Assembly: GCA_964478625.1 (NCBI GenBank)
Contig: CAYZJH010000134.1
Location: 1 to 5,947 of the forward strand
Length of the DNA: 5,947 nt
Source of the DNA: SKZT01 sp964478625
GTDB taxonomy: Bacteria; Desulfobacterota; Desulfobacteria; Desulfobacterales; SKZT01
Direction of reading: 5' to 3'
Position numbers and translations under genes: made by a program. Positions 1-5,947 of this stretch are shown in pieces. Below the pieces are notes generated by a model. It ran no database searches and had not been told where the DNA came from. It saw only the letters and a list, made by a program, of their open reading frames with translations. Each line of letters begins with the position of its first letter. Position 1 is the stretch's first letter.

Positions 1-704
1 AAAAGTTATTATAGTTTTGGAATAAGCATGAAGTCGATCACTAAAGTACAAATTGAAACATTAATACGGATTCAGGAACTTGAAAAACAGGCAGGCCTTT
101 TTAATGCAAAGCTAAAAGATATTCCTAAAAAAATAGAAGCGTTGGATTTGAGTCTGGAACAATCCAGAGAAGCTGAACAGATGATTGAATCTGAGCTGAA
201 AGATCTCAAGAAAAAATACCGGGGTATGGAGGAGGAAATTCGTTTCAGCCAGAGCCAGGAACAAAAAAAACAGGAAAAGCTCAGATCCGTTAAAACCAAT
301 AAGGAGTATCAGTCGTCTTTAAAAGAGATCGAGGACCTGAAAAAAAAGATGTCCGATATGGAAGACGATATGCTTATGGTTCTTGAACAGATAGATCATA
401 TGGAGTCGCTGGTTTCGGATAAAAAGAAAGAAACCGAAACATTAGCCCAAAAGACGGATATCCATAAAAAGACGATTCAAAAAGAAGCGGAGGATGCCGA
501 GAATAACCTGGCGGCCATTAAAGCCCAAATTGAGGAAGCAACAAAAGGGGTCGATCCGAATTTGCTGGCAAAGTACAATTGGGTGCAGCAAAAAGTTGGG
601 AAAATCGCCATTGTATCGGTTGTCAAAGCCGTATGTCAGGGATGTCACCTCAATATTCCTCCACAGATGTATAATGAGTTGCACAGGGAGGATGCCATTA
701 AATT

Positions 705-733
705 TTGTCCTCATTGTCAAAGAATGATATACT
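705..733 (+). promoter_or_regulatory. Candidate sigma-70 promoter for rnpB, inside the zinc-ribbon gene
   Basis: A -35-like TTGTCC (705-710) is followed by a 17-nt spacer and an extended -10, TGaTATACT (TG at 725-726, hexamer 728-733, 5 of 6 consensus bases). Transcription would start near 740-742. That is exactly where the 5' strand of the RNase P P1 helix begins (743), which independently supports the call. The whole element lies in codons for F226-W236, including the second CxxC of the zinc ribbon. No transcript data are available, so the function is inferred from position and consensus. Confidence 0.6.
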
Positions 734-741
734 GGAATGGC

Positions 742-1143
<402 letters not shown>

Positions 1144-1170
1144 CAATTTAACTAAGGGATGGTTAAAGGA

Positions 1171-1206
1171 ATGACCCAAGATTATATGGATATTTTAATA
1201 AGATGA
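1171..1206 (+). CDS. Possible leader ORF coupled to the HPr-fusion gene
   Basis: An 11-codon ORF starts at ATG 1171 (peptide MTQDYMDILIR). Its TGA overlaps the ATG of the next gene as ATGA at 1203-1206. Purine-rich AAGGGATGG lies at 1154-1162, 8 nt upstream of its start. The HPr-fusion start at 1203 has no convincing Shine-Dalgarno of its own, so re-initiation from this short frame is a plausible route to its translation. ORFs this short occur often by chance, and an alternative is that the HPr-fusion gene is simply weakly initiated. I have no conservation evidence. Confidence 0.3.
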   Translation: MTQDYMDILIR

Positions 1207-2516
1207 CCGTTAAAAAACCCGGAAATGACCTTTCCTTTAAAGAGAAAGCCAGGGTTTTTTCACATGATTACCTGAAGCTGTGTAAATACCTCACAAGCCC
1301 TGAGGCCGAAAACTATTCCTTTACAAAGAAACTCTTCTCCAAGCTGATTTCCACATCACAGCTTTTGGAGGACTTTTTGGACTTTCATGGCAGTAAGAAC
1401 AATAAACGGTGGTATTTTTATCGTGAATTGTCTGCGGCTGTGAGGCATCTAAGTCTCGGGGGATATTCCCAAAACCATATCAGCAATCGCCTGAAGTTTT
1501 ATGATCTTCCAGACATGGTGGAGTTCGAAGTCTCAGGTCTGGAGACTCAGGATTTTTTAACATTATCCCTGAGAAAACTTGCCGTGGTCATTTTGGAAAC
1601 GGCCCGCCAACTGGATATCTCCATTCCCGAAGACTGTTTCAGCTATAACGACTTTCCCGGGGTGACCACCACTGAAATGCTCGACTATGATATCGACGAT
1701 GTTAACAGAGATCAGCAGAAAAAAAAGATTGTCAGAATTGCCAGTGAATTTTTGTCGATTGCTTCCAGTTTTGATCAGCTGGGATTTTATGAGCCCATGG
1801 ATTTTCAAGAAATTCTTCAAATCGTCCCTGATAAAGTAAACGAGGTTGAAATCAGACGCTTTGAAATGCTTGTCCATAACCTTCAATCATCTTTTGATAC
1901 CTATGTGATCCATGGTGGTTTTCGCTACGGAAATCGCAAACTCAAACAGCTTCGCGGCTATTTTTCGTGTGTATTTCATCTGCTTCAAATCATTGGTCGG
2001 TTGTTGCACTTTTATGAACGGCATCTTCATGAGGCCGGGTACAAAAATATCTATAAGAAAGTACAGGTTCAACTTTCAGAACTTGTGGATCCGGAAAAAC
2101 TTTTGGATAGAACAATCAACTACGGCCTCTTCTATGTTTGCCACTACCTGAATATCGGCAAAAAACTGGCCCGTGAAATCCTGAACGAAAATATTGAGCG
2201 TTCATCAATTCGCGTAGGTATTCCTGTGAAGAGAGGTTTCCATTTAAGACCCAGCCTTCTTGTGGCAAAGATCGTACAGGAATTTGGCGGTCAGGTGGAA
2301 ATGTGTGTCGGGGAAGATCGGTTCGATGCCAGCAGTGTCCTTGATATTCAGTGGGCAGGTGGAAAGATCGCTAAAGAGAATATCAAGGAGGTTATTTTTG
2401 AGGGAGATTCCAGAGCATTGCATGACATTCAAATCCTGGCCACTGTCAACTATGGTGAAGACACCATGGGAAAAGATATTCCTCTTCCCAAAGAGCTGAA
2501 GTATTTAAGGTCCTGA
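1203..2516 (+). CDS. HPr phosphocarrier domain fused to a large N-terminal helical domain
   Basis: A 437-residue cytoplasmic protein. Residues about 338-425 form an HPr-like domain. The active-site motif GFHLRP matches G-x-H-x-R-P, with H347 as the phospho-accepting histidine. SSVLDIQWAGG matches the HPr Ser46 region, and S378 lies exactly 31 residues after H347, as Ser46 does after His15 in Bacillus HPr. Both phosphorylation sites are therefore kept. The first ~335 residues are predicted mostly helical, with no transmembrane segment and no motif I recognise (an aromatic stretch KRWYFYRE at about 68-75; an acidic LDYDIDDVNRD near 160). Normal HPr is only ~88 residues, so this is a regulatory-type fusion rather than a plain sugar-transport carrier. 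No EI, EII or HPr kinase gene is in the window. The ATG at 1203 is the only ATG or GTG in frame after the stop at 1164-1166. It lies 60 nt after rnpB and 17 nt before ispD, so it is likely co-transcribed with them. Confidence 0.85.
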   Translation: MTVKKPGNDLSFKEKARVFSHDYLKLCKYLTSPEAENYSFTKKLFSKLISTSQLLEDFLDFHGSKNNKRWYFYRELSAAVRHLSLGGYSQNHISNRLKFYDLPDMVEFEVSGLETQDFLTLSLRKLAVVILETARQLDISIPEDCFSYNDFPGVTTTEMLDYDIDDVNRDQQKKKIVRIASEFLSIASSFDQLGFYEPMDFQEILQIVPDKVNEVEIRRFEMLVHNLQSSFDTYVIHGGFRYGNRKLKQLRGYFSCVFHLLQIIGRLLHFYERHLHEAGYKNIYKKVQVQLSELVDPEKLLDRTINYGLFYVCHYLNIGKKLAREILNENIERSSIRVGIPVKRGFHLRPSLLVAKIVQEFGGQVEMCVGEDRFDASSVLDIQWAGGKIAKENIKEVIFEGDSRALHDIQILATVNYGEDTMGKDIPLPKELKYLRS

Positions 2517-2533
2517 AGGATATCCTGTCAATC

Positions 2534-3229
2534 GTGAACCTTCTATGCTCCCCCGCAATTATTGTGGCCGCAGGCTCGGGTGTTCGCATGAACAGCCCTG
2601 TGCGAAAACAATACCTTCTTTTGAATCACCGGCCGGTTCTCGCTCATACCTTGTCTGTGTTTGGACAATGTAAGGCAATCAGCAAGATCTGCCTGGTGAT
2701 CCCTGAGCAAGATTTTGGTTTTGTTCAAGAAAATATTCTGGGGCATGTCAACGGGGAAAAAAAGGTTATTCTGGTGGCAGGCGGAAAACAGCGGCAGGAG
2801 TCTGTATTTAATGCTCTGGACACTCTTGATGAGAAGGAAAAATTTGTGGTTGTCCACGATGGTGTCCGCCCACTGATTTCACCCAAAATAATAGAAGATT
2901 GCCTGCAGGGTGCCTTCGAATATAAAGCCTGTATTGTGGGGCTTGCTGCAAAAGAAACCATCAAACAGGTTAATAGGGATGGTTTTGTTCTGAAAACCCT
3001 GAACCGAAATGTCATATGGATGGCCCAGACTCCCCAGGCATTCCAATGTGATTTGCTTCGAAAAGCGCATAAACAGGCTAAAGCCGAAAATTACCTTGGT
3101 ACGGATGATTCTTCTCTGGTAGAGCGCCTGGGAGTCAAGATCAAAGTGATTCCCGGCACGCCCTATAACATCAAAATTACGACTCCCGAAGATCTGCTGT
3201 TAGCTCAAAAAATTCTAGCCTTAGCTTGA
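2534..3229 (+). CDS. ispD: 2-C-methyl-D-erythritol 4-phosphate cytidylyltransferase
   Basis: IspD catalyses the third step of the MEP (non-mevalonate) isoprenoid pathway: MEP + CTP gives CDP-methylerythritol + PPi. At 231 residues it has the usual single-domain length. Visible motifs are the N-terminal nucleotide-binding loop IIVAAGSGVRM (residues 9-19) with R18 and K25 (RKQY), equivalent to E. coli R20 and K27. Next are VHDGVRP with D109, LNRNVIWMAQTPQAF with R158, GTDDSSLVE, and NIKITTPEDL with K214 (E. coli K213). The start is GTG at 2534. It leaves only seven residues before the first beta strand, and the next in-frame ATG is M19 inside the binding loop, too late to be used. AAGGA at 2516-2520 is the nearest Shine-Dalgarno, rather far at 13 nt. 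It lies 17 nt after the HPr-fusion gene, so it is probably in the same operon. It is not fused to ispF, as it is in some proteobacteria. Confidence 0.96.
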   Translation: MNLLCSPAIIVAAGSGVRMNSPVRKQYLLLNHRPVLAHTLSVFGQCKAISKICLVIPEQDFGFVQENILGHVNGEKKVILVAGGKQRQESVFNALDTLDEKEKFVVVHDGVRPLISPKIIEDCLQGAFEYKACIVGLAAKETIKQVNRDGFVLKTLNRNVIWMAQTPQAFQCDLLRKAHKQAKAENYLGTDDSSLVERLGVKIKVIPGTPYNIKITTPEDLLLAQKILALA

Positions 3230-3242
3230 TAAACCGTATCAA
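3226..3242. terminator. Weak hairpin between convergent gene ends
   Basis: A perfect 6-bp inverted repeat, TTGATA / TATCAA, with loop AACCG overlaps the ispD stop codon (TGA 3227-3229). It lies in the 23-bp gap before the end of the minus-strand LOG-like gene. It is AT-rich, and the following TATTTTAC is only a poor T-tract, so at best it is a weak bidirectional terminator. It may be chance. Confidence 0.25.
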
Positions 3243-3252
3243 TATTTTACAA

Positions 3253-3738
3253 TCAGACAAGAATCGTCTTAACGGTTTCGATTACTTTCTCCGGTGTTTT
3301 TACAAAAATCAGGTCTCCTTTTTTTTGATACTGATCAAATCCGGAGCCCGGATAAAAATCGAGAAGAATCACTTTTTTTTCATATTTAAGTGCCAGGGCG
3401 ATTTCAGAAAGCGTTCCCGCACCTCCTGGACAGGCAACCACCACATGGCTGGAAAGTACATTAATACAATTCCGGGCGCTTCCCATGCCTGTAACAATCG
3501 GTATGGAAATATAAGCGGATTTTCGGTGATCATGATCATCCGGCAAAATTCCCACGGTCAATCCACCATTTTCAAAAGCGCCCCTTGCCGAGGCCTCCAT
3601 GATCCCGGAGTTTCTTCCTCCGTTCAGAAGAATCCAACCCTGCAGTGCAATCAGTCTTCCCAGATGATATGCGTTCATTTCATGTTCAGGTTGAGCATCA
3701 CCTCCACCCATGACCCCTATGATAAATATTTTTTTCAT
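3253..3738 (-). CDS. LOG / TIGR00725-type Rossmann-fold protein (DprA/Smf-related)
   Basis: A 161-residue protein of the SLOG-like Rossmann superfamily. Motifs are an N-terminal beta strand leading to GVMGGGDA (residues 8-15), then ILLNGGRNSGIMEASARGA (37-54), GILPDD (63-68), GSARN (86-90), and the signature PGGAGTLSE (104-112), equivalent to PGGxGTxxE of LOG proteins. Length and the GGGDA start fit the TIGR00725 family better than the larger cytokinin-activating LOG enzymes. Relatives include nucleotide-monophosphate phosphoribohydrolases and molybdenum-cofactor carrier proteins, so a nucleotide or cofactor ligand is likely, but the substrate cannot be read from sequence. The start chosen is the ATG at 3738-3736, which has AAAGGA (3744-3749) five bases upstream. 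Longer in-frame starts (ATG at 3780, TTG at 3792) only add a poorly conserved-looking tail that would cover the promoter region. It is a monocistronic gene, convergent with ispD and divergent from the CheR-like gene. Confidence 0.85.
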   Translation of the reverse strand: MKKIFIIGVMGGGDAQPEHEMNAYHLGRLIALQGWILLNGGRNSGIMEASARGAFENGGLTVGILPDDHDHRKSAYISIPIVTGMGSARNCINVLSSHVVVACPGGAGTLSEIALALKYEKKVILLDFYPGSGFDQYQKKGDLIFVKTPEKVIETVKTILV

Positions 3739-3756
3739 GTTATTCCTTTCGGGAAA

Positions 3757-3785
3757 TTGTTCTGAAGTGTTCTGAGACATAATAT
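3757..3785 (+). promoter_or_regulatory. Weak candidate promoter for the CheR-like gene
   Basis: TTGTTC (3757-3762), a 17-nt spacer and TAATAT (3780-3785) on the plus strand would start transcription near 3792. The hexamers match consensus only moderately (3/6 and 4/6). Its -10 lies on the same bases as the minus-strand -10, so the two genes could not easily be fired together. Confidence 0.25.
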
Positions 3786-3808
3786 GATACAAAAGAGGTT
3801 TGAATCAA
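3779..3808 (-). promoter_or_regulatory. Candidate promoter for the LOG-like gene
   Basis: On the minus strand, TTGATT (3808-3803) is followed by an 18-nt spacer and TATTAT (3784-3779, 5 of 6 consensus bases). The predicted start is near 3772, giving a ~34-nt leader before the ATG at 3738 and a good AAAGGA ribosome site. It overlaps the candidate plus-strand -10 element. Based on consensus only. Confidence 0.45.
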
Positions 3809-3841
3809 TTCCCTCATGATTATGGATGGTATTGGAAAACA

Positions 3842-4657
3842 ATGAATGACGATTCGTTCAAAAAGTTGCTGGAATACTTCCACCTTTCCTGGGATGGGTA
3901 TCGCAAAGTGCGAAAAGGCGTCAAAAAACGCATTGCCAGACATTTGCAGGTATTAAATCTGGATTGTATGGATGATTATTTAGAACTGATTGAAAGGGAT
4001 GAAAATGTGCGAAAAACCAGTCTCCGGCACCTGACCGTATCTATTAGCCGGTTTTACCGTGACCGCATTCTCTGGGAAAGGCTCGGTAAGGAGATTCTTC
4101 CGGTTTTGCTGAACAAATTTTCAAATGAACCGAAGTTTAGGGTGTGGTCCTGTGGATGCGCCAGGGGTGAAGAAGCATACGGTTTTCTGATGCTGTGGGA
4201 AAGTTTGATCCCTGATCGATATCAGATGCCGGATCTGGAAATGATCGCCACGGACATGAACCCTGAATACCTTAAAAAGGCCAAGGAAGGCATTTATGAA
4301 TTCAGAAGTTTAAGGGATCTTCCAAAAGTGTTTGTTGAAAAATATTTCAACAAACTTCCGGATGAAAACCGGTACAGACTTCATCCCGGTTTCAGGGAAA
4401 TGATCACCTTTATGAATCATAATTTTATTGAAAAACTGCCTCCTTTGGAAAAATTTCATATCATTTTTGTACGAAACAATCTGTTAACTTACTATAATCT
4501 TCCTGAGAAGATCGTCGCTTTATCAAAGATCATTAATTCCCTGAGTGAAGGAGGTGTTTTGATCATTGGTTCACAGGAGAAAATCCCCGATAACATTTTC
4601 TGTCTAAAAGCCTATCCAGGGTTGTCTTGTTTACATTTCAAGGAAAAAATAAAATAA
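3842..4657 (+). CDS. Divergent CheR-type SAM-dependent methyltransferase
   Basis: About 271 residues, close to the length of CheR. The helical N-terminal part (about 1-65, with GYRKVRKGVKKRIARHL) resembles the CheR N-domain. Then come SRFYRDR (canonical FFRE, catalytic-type R73), VWSCGCARGEEAYG (about 104-114, equivalent to WSAACSTGEEPYS, the SAM loop), IATDMNPEYLKKAKEGIYE (acidic D138, equivalent to the SAM-ribose residue region of ASDID), FHIIFVRNNLLTYY (FDxIFCRNVxIYF) and GGVLIIGSQE (GGxLxxGHSE). CheR methylates receptor glutamates in chemotaxis. Here the motifs deviate and no receptor, CheB or CheA gene is nearby, so the target is unknown. The ATG at 3842 has GGA 5 nt upstream. A TTG at 3800 would add 14 residues, but its GAGG is only 1 nt away, so I prefer the ATG. 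It converges on minE with a 34-bp gap and no clear terminator. Confidence 0.82.
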   Translation: MNDDSFKKLLEYFHLSWDGYRKVRKGVKKRIARHLQVLNLDCMDDYLELIERDENVRKTSLRHLTVSISRFYRDRILWERLGKEILPVLLNKFSNEPKFRVWSCGCARGEEAYGFLMLWESLIPDRYQMPDLEMIATDMNPEYLKKAKEGIYEFRSLRDLPKVFVEKYFNKLPDENRYRLHPGFREMITFMNHNFIEKLPPLEKFHIIFVRNNLLTYYNLPEKIVALSKIINSLSEGGVLIIGSQEKIPDNIFCLKAYPGLSCLHFKEKIK

Positions 4658-4691
4658 TCATGAAAGCGGCCCGAAAGTAATCTTTGTCACC

Positions 4692-4961
4692 TCACGCACT
4701 TTGCGAACGCCTGGCTGATAAAATGGGTGTATTCAAAGTCAGGGAAGAAAAATTGTCAGACCGCTTGATGTCCAGTTTAATGGCCTCTTTATCGACAATG
4801 AAATATTTTGAAATGACATCCACAATATCTTGCTGAAGCTTGGAGATCAGTTCATCGGAGACTTCGAGCTTGTCATACACCAGTGCGAGTTTAAGCCGCT
4901 TTTTAGCGGATTCTTTGCTTTTTTCTTTTCCAAACAGCCTTTTGAAAAATCCTTCGATCAT
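4692..4961 (-). CDS. minE: Cell division topological specificity factor MinE
   Basis: An 89-residue protein, the normal MinE length. The N-terminus MIEGFFKRLFG is an amphipathic membrane-targeting segment like MALLDFF in E. coli. Next is the MinD-contact region KKRLKLALVYDK (about 20-31), then the dimerisation core DELISKLQQDIVDVISKYF, IDxxx-like VDKEAIKLDI and SSLTLNTPI. MinE displaces MinC from MinD and stimulates MinD ATPase at the membrane, so that division inhibition is kept at the poles. The start ATG at 4961 has AAGGAG at 4972-4967 with a 5-nt spacer; this ribosome site overlaps the minD stop codon, implying translational coupling. It is the last gene of the minCDE operon. Confidence 0.96.
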   Translation of the reverse strand: MIEGFFKRLFGKEKSKESAKKRLKLALVYDKLEVSDELISKLQQDIVDVISKYFIVDKEAIKLDIKRSDNFSSLTLNTPILSARRSQSA

Positions 4962-4966
4962 TGTCT

Positions 4967-4972
4967 CTCCTT
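4967..4972 (-). promoter_or_regulatory. minE ribosome-binding site overlapping the minD stop
   Basis: AAGGAG on the minus strand lies 5 nt before the minE ATG and shares bases with the minD TAA (4973-4971). Ribosomes ending minD would sit on the minE start, which favours coupled synthesis of the two partners. Confidence 0.75.
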
Positions 4973-5771
4973 ATTTATTTCCGCCCAGCCGAAAGCCGAT
5001 TTTTTTCCAGAATCCTCTTTTAACCTGTGGGACCTCAATGGGTAGATCGGCGTTGCCGTTTAAGCGCATGGCAACACGTCTGAATGCCTGTCCGGCTTTG
5101 GATTTTTTGTTTTGTACCAGATGAGCCCCCGTGTTGGTAGATACAATAACGGTTTCATCCATAGGAACCAGACCGATCAGATCAATGGACAAAACATCCA
5201 CAACGTCCTCATGGCTTAGCATGTCGCCTCTTTCAACCATTTCAGGAACAATCCGGTTGACCAGTAATTTGGGTTGGACTGATTTTGCATACAAAAGTCC
5301 GATAACCCGATCTGCATCCCGAACCGATGAGACTTCCGGCGTGCAGACTACTATTGCCTGGTCGGCGCCAATCACTGAGTTTTCAAAGCCTTGTTCGATA
5401 CCTGCCGGACAGTCCAGGAGCACAAAATCAAACTCTTTACGCAGAAGAGCGCAAAAATTTTTCATTGCTGCAGGTGTAATGACATTTTTATTGTCACTCT
5501 GGGATGCCGGAATTAAATAAAGATTATCTATTTTTCGATCTTTTATCGCTGCCTGCTGTGCCTGGCACTTTCCATTGACAGCATCCACGATATTGAAAAC
5601 AATTCGATTTTCAAGTCCCATAACCACATCCAGATTTCTAAGGCCGATATCCATGTCGACGACTGCAACTTTTTTGCCTTCAAGGGCAAGCGCAGCACCT
5701 ATGGAAGCTGTGGCGGTAGTTTTTCCAACCCCGCCTTTTCCTGATGTGATAACGATAATTTTTCCTTCCAA
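4971..5771 (-). CDS. minD: Septum site-determining ATPase MinD
   Basis: A 266-residue ParA/MinD-type ATPase. The deviant Walker A motif GKGGVGKTT (residues 11-19) carries signature lysine K12 and P-loop K17. Switch I is DMDIGLRNLD with D41 (E. coli D40). Walker B is FDFVLLDCPAGIE, and the switch II/helix 7 region includes EVSSVRDADRVIGLL. The C-terminus ends in a basic amphipathic membrane-targeting helix, KRGFWKKIGFRLGG, comparable to the E. coli tail. ATP-bound MinD dimerises on the inner membrane, recruits MinC, and is released when MinE stimulates hydrolysis. The start must be TTG at 5771-5769: an in-frame TGA lies at 5777-5775, and no ATG or GTG comes before the P-loop. GAGG at 5781-5778 gives a 6-nt spacing. 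It lies 41 nt after the minC stop and 9 nt before minE. Confidence 0.97.
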   Translation of the reverse strand: MEGKIIVITSGKGGVGKTTATASIGAALALEGKKVAVVDMDIGLRNLDVVMGLENRIVFNIVDAVNGKCQAQQAAIKDRKIDNLYLIPASQSDNKNVITPAAMKNFCALLRKEFDFVLLDCPAGIEQGFENSVIGADQAIVVCTPEVSSVRDADRVIGLLYAKSVQPKLLVNRIVPEMVERGDMLSHEDVVDVLSIDLIGLVPMDETVIVSTNTGAHLVQNKKSKAGQAFRRVAMRLNGNADLPIEVPQVKRGFWKKIGFRLGGNK

Positions 5772-5775
5772 GGGT

Positions 5776-5781
5776 CACCTC
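5776..5781 (-). promoter_or_regulatory. minD ribosome-binding site fixing a TTG start
   Basis: GAGGTG on the minus strand sits just upstream of TTG 5771-5769 (6 nt from the GAGG core). An in-frame stop overlaps this site, so no longer MinD is possible. Together these decide the rare start codon. Confidence 0.7.
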
Positions 5782-5812
5782 ATATCATTAAATGTCCTTA
5801 CTGTTGATTTCC

Positions 5813-5947
5813 CTAACGGACTTTCGGCCAGGGAAGACGTCCGAAAGGGTTTGCCTCGATATAGTCTTCCACGATAATCCTGCCATCTTCCACATGGGCA
5901 AACTCCGGACATTTTCCTGATGATTCCGAAGTTCCGGCGGCTACATA
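5813..5947 (-). CDS. minC: Septum site-determining protein MinC, C-terminal fragment
   Basis: The last 44 codons of a gene cut by the window edge, ending in TAG (5815-5813). The translated end reads ...CPEFAHVEDGRIIVEDY and finishes with RLPWPKVR. The block P-E-x-A-x-V-x-D-G-x-I-x-V-E is typical of the end of the MinC C-terminal beta-helix domain, which dimerises and binds MinD. MinC is the actual FtsZ antagonist of the Min system. Position directly upstream of minD in the order minC-minD-minE supports the call. The FtsZ-binding N-terminal domain and the operon promoter lie outside the window. Confidence 0.88.
   Translation of the reverse strand, partial: YVAAGTSESSGKCPEFAHVEDGRIIVEDYIEANPFGRLPWPKVR

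Noticed and set aside
3200..3252. IspD-IspF fusion or adjacent ispF
   Set aside because: IspD ends normally at 3229 after the NIKIT and PEDL motifs, and the next gene is on the opposite strand; no IspF sequence is present.
3226..3765. Plus-strand 179-codon frame
   Set aside because: Antisense to the LOG-like gene, which has clear family motifs (PGGAGTLSE, GGGDA) and a good ribosome site; this frame has none.
3816..3845. Nine-codon frame ending as ATGA on the CheR-like start
   Set aside because: The same geometry as at 1171-1206, but with no ribosome site at usable distance; probably chance.
4658..4691. Terminator between the CheR-like gene and minE
   Set aside because: No stable hairpin with a T-run on either strand in the 34-bp gap; convergent transcripts may end inside each other or by Rho.
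5131..5877. Plus-strand frames opposite minD and minC (5131-5520, 5575-5877)
   Set aside because: Shadows of the min genes: S/T/R-rich peptides with no motif, while the minus strand encodes clear MinD and MinC.

Overview
The window looks like chromosomal core sequence from a Gram-negative bacterium with moderate GC content. The best guess is the Desulfobacterota (sulfate-reducer type, Desulfobacterales-like). This rests on the protein families, their order and the style of divergence, not on a marker gene, so it is moderate confidence only. There is no mobile element, CRISPR array, tRNA or rRNA gene, and no defence or secretion island.

Left part, plus strand (28-3229): four units in one direction. 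They are a coiled-coil/C4 zinc-ribbon protein, the RNase P RNA gene (rnpB), a 437-residue protein with a C-terminal HPr domain fused to a long helical domain of unknown function, and ispD (MEP isoprenoid pathway). The unusual point is the first junction. The zinc-ribbon reading frame has no stop before rnpB and runs about 87 nt into it. A good extended -10 promoter for rnpB lies inside the codons of the second CxxC knuckle, so promoter, protein C-terminus and RNA 5' end share the same bases. No rho-independent terminator is visible after rnpB, so its 3' end probably comes from processing, and the HPr-fusion gene and ispD may be co-transcribed with it.

Middle part (3230-4657): a small LOG/TIGR00725-type Rossmann protein on the minus strand converges on ispD. 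Divergent from it is an orphan, divergent CheR-like SAM methyltransferase on the plus strand. The two share a roughly 100-bp region with overlapping candidate promoters and a GTTCTGA direct repeat at 10-bp spacing.

Right part, minus strand (4692-5947): the division-site operon minC (3' end only) - minD - minE, convergent with the CheR-like gene. MinD starts at TTG, and the minE ribosome-binding site overlaps the minD stop codon. Together these genes place the Z-ring at midcell: the MinCD inhibitor oscillates or forms polar gradients under MinE control.

I did not find a clearly new multi-gene system. The best leads are the rnpB/zinc-ribbon overlap with its embedded promoter, and the HPr-fusion protein with its unassigned N-terminal domain.
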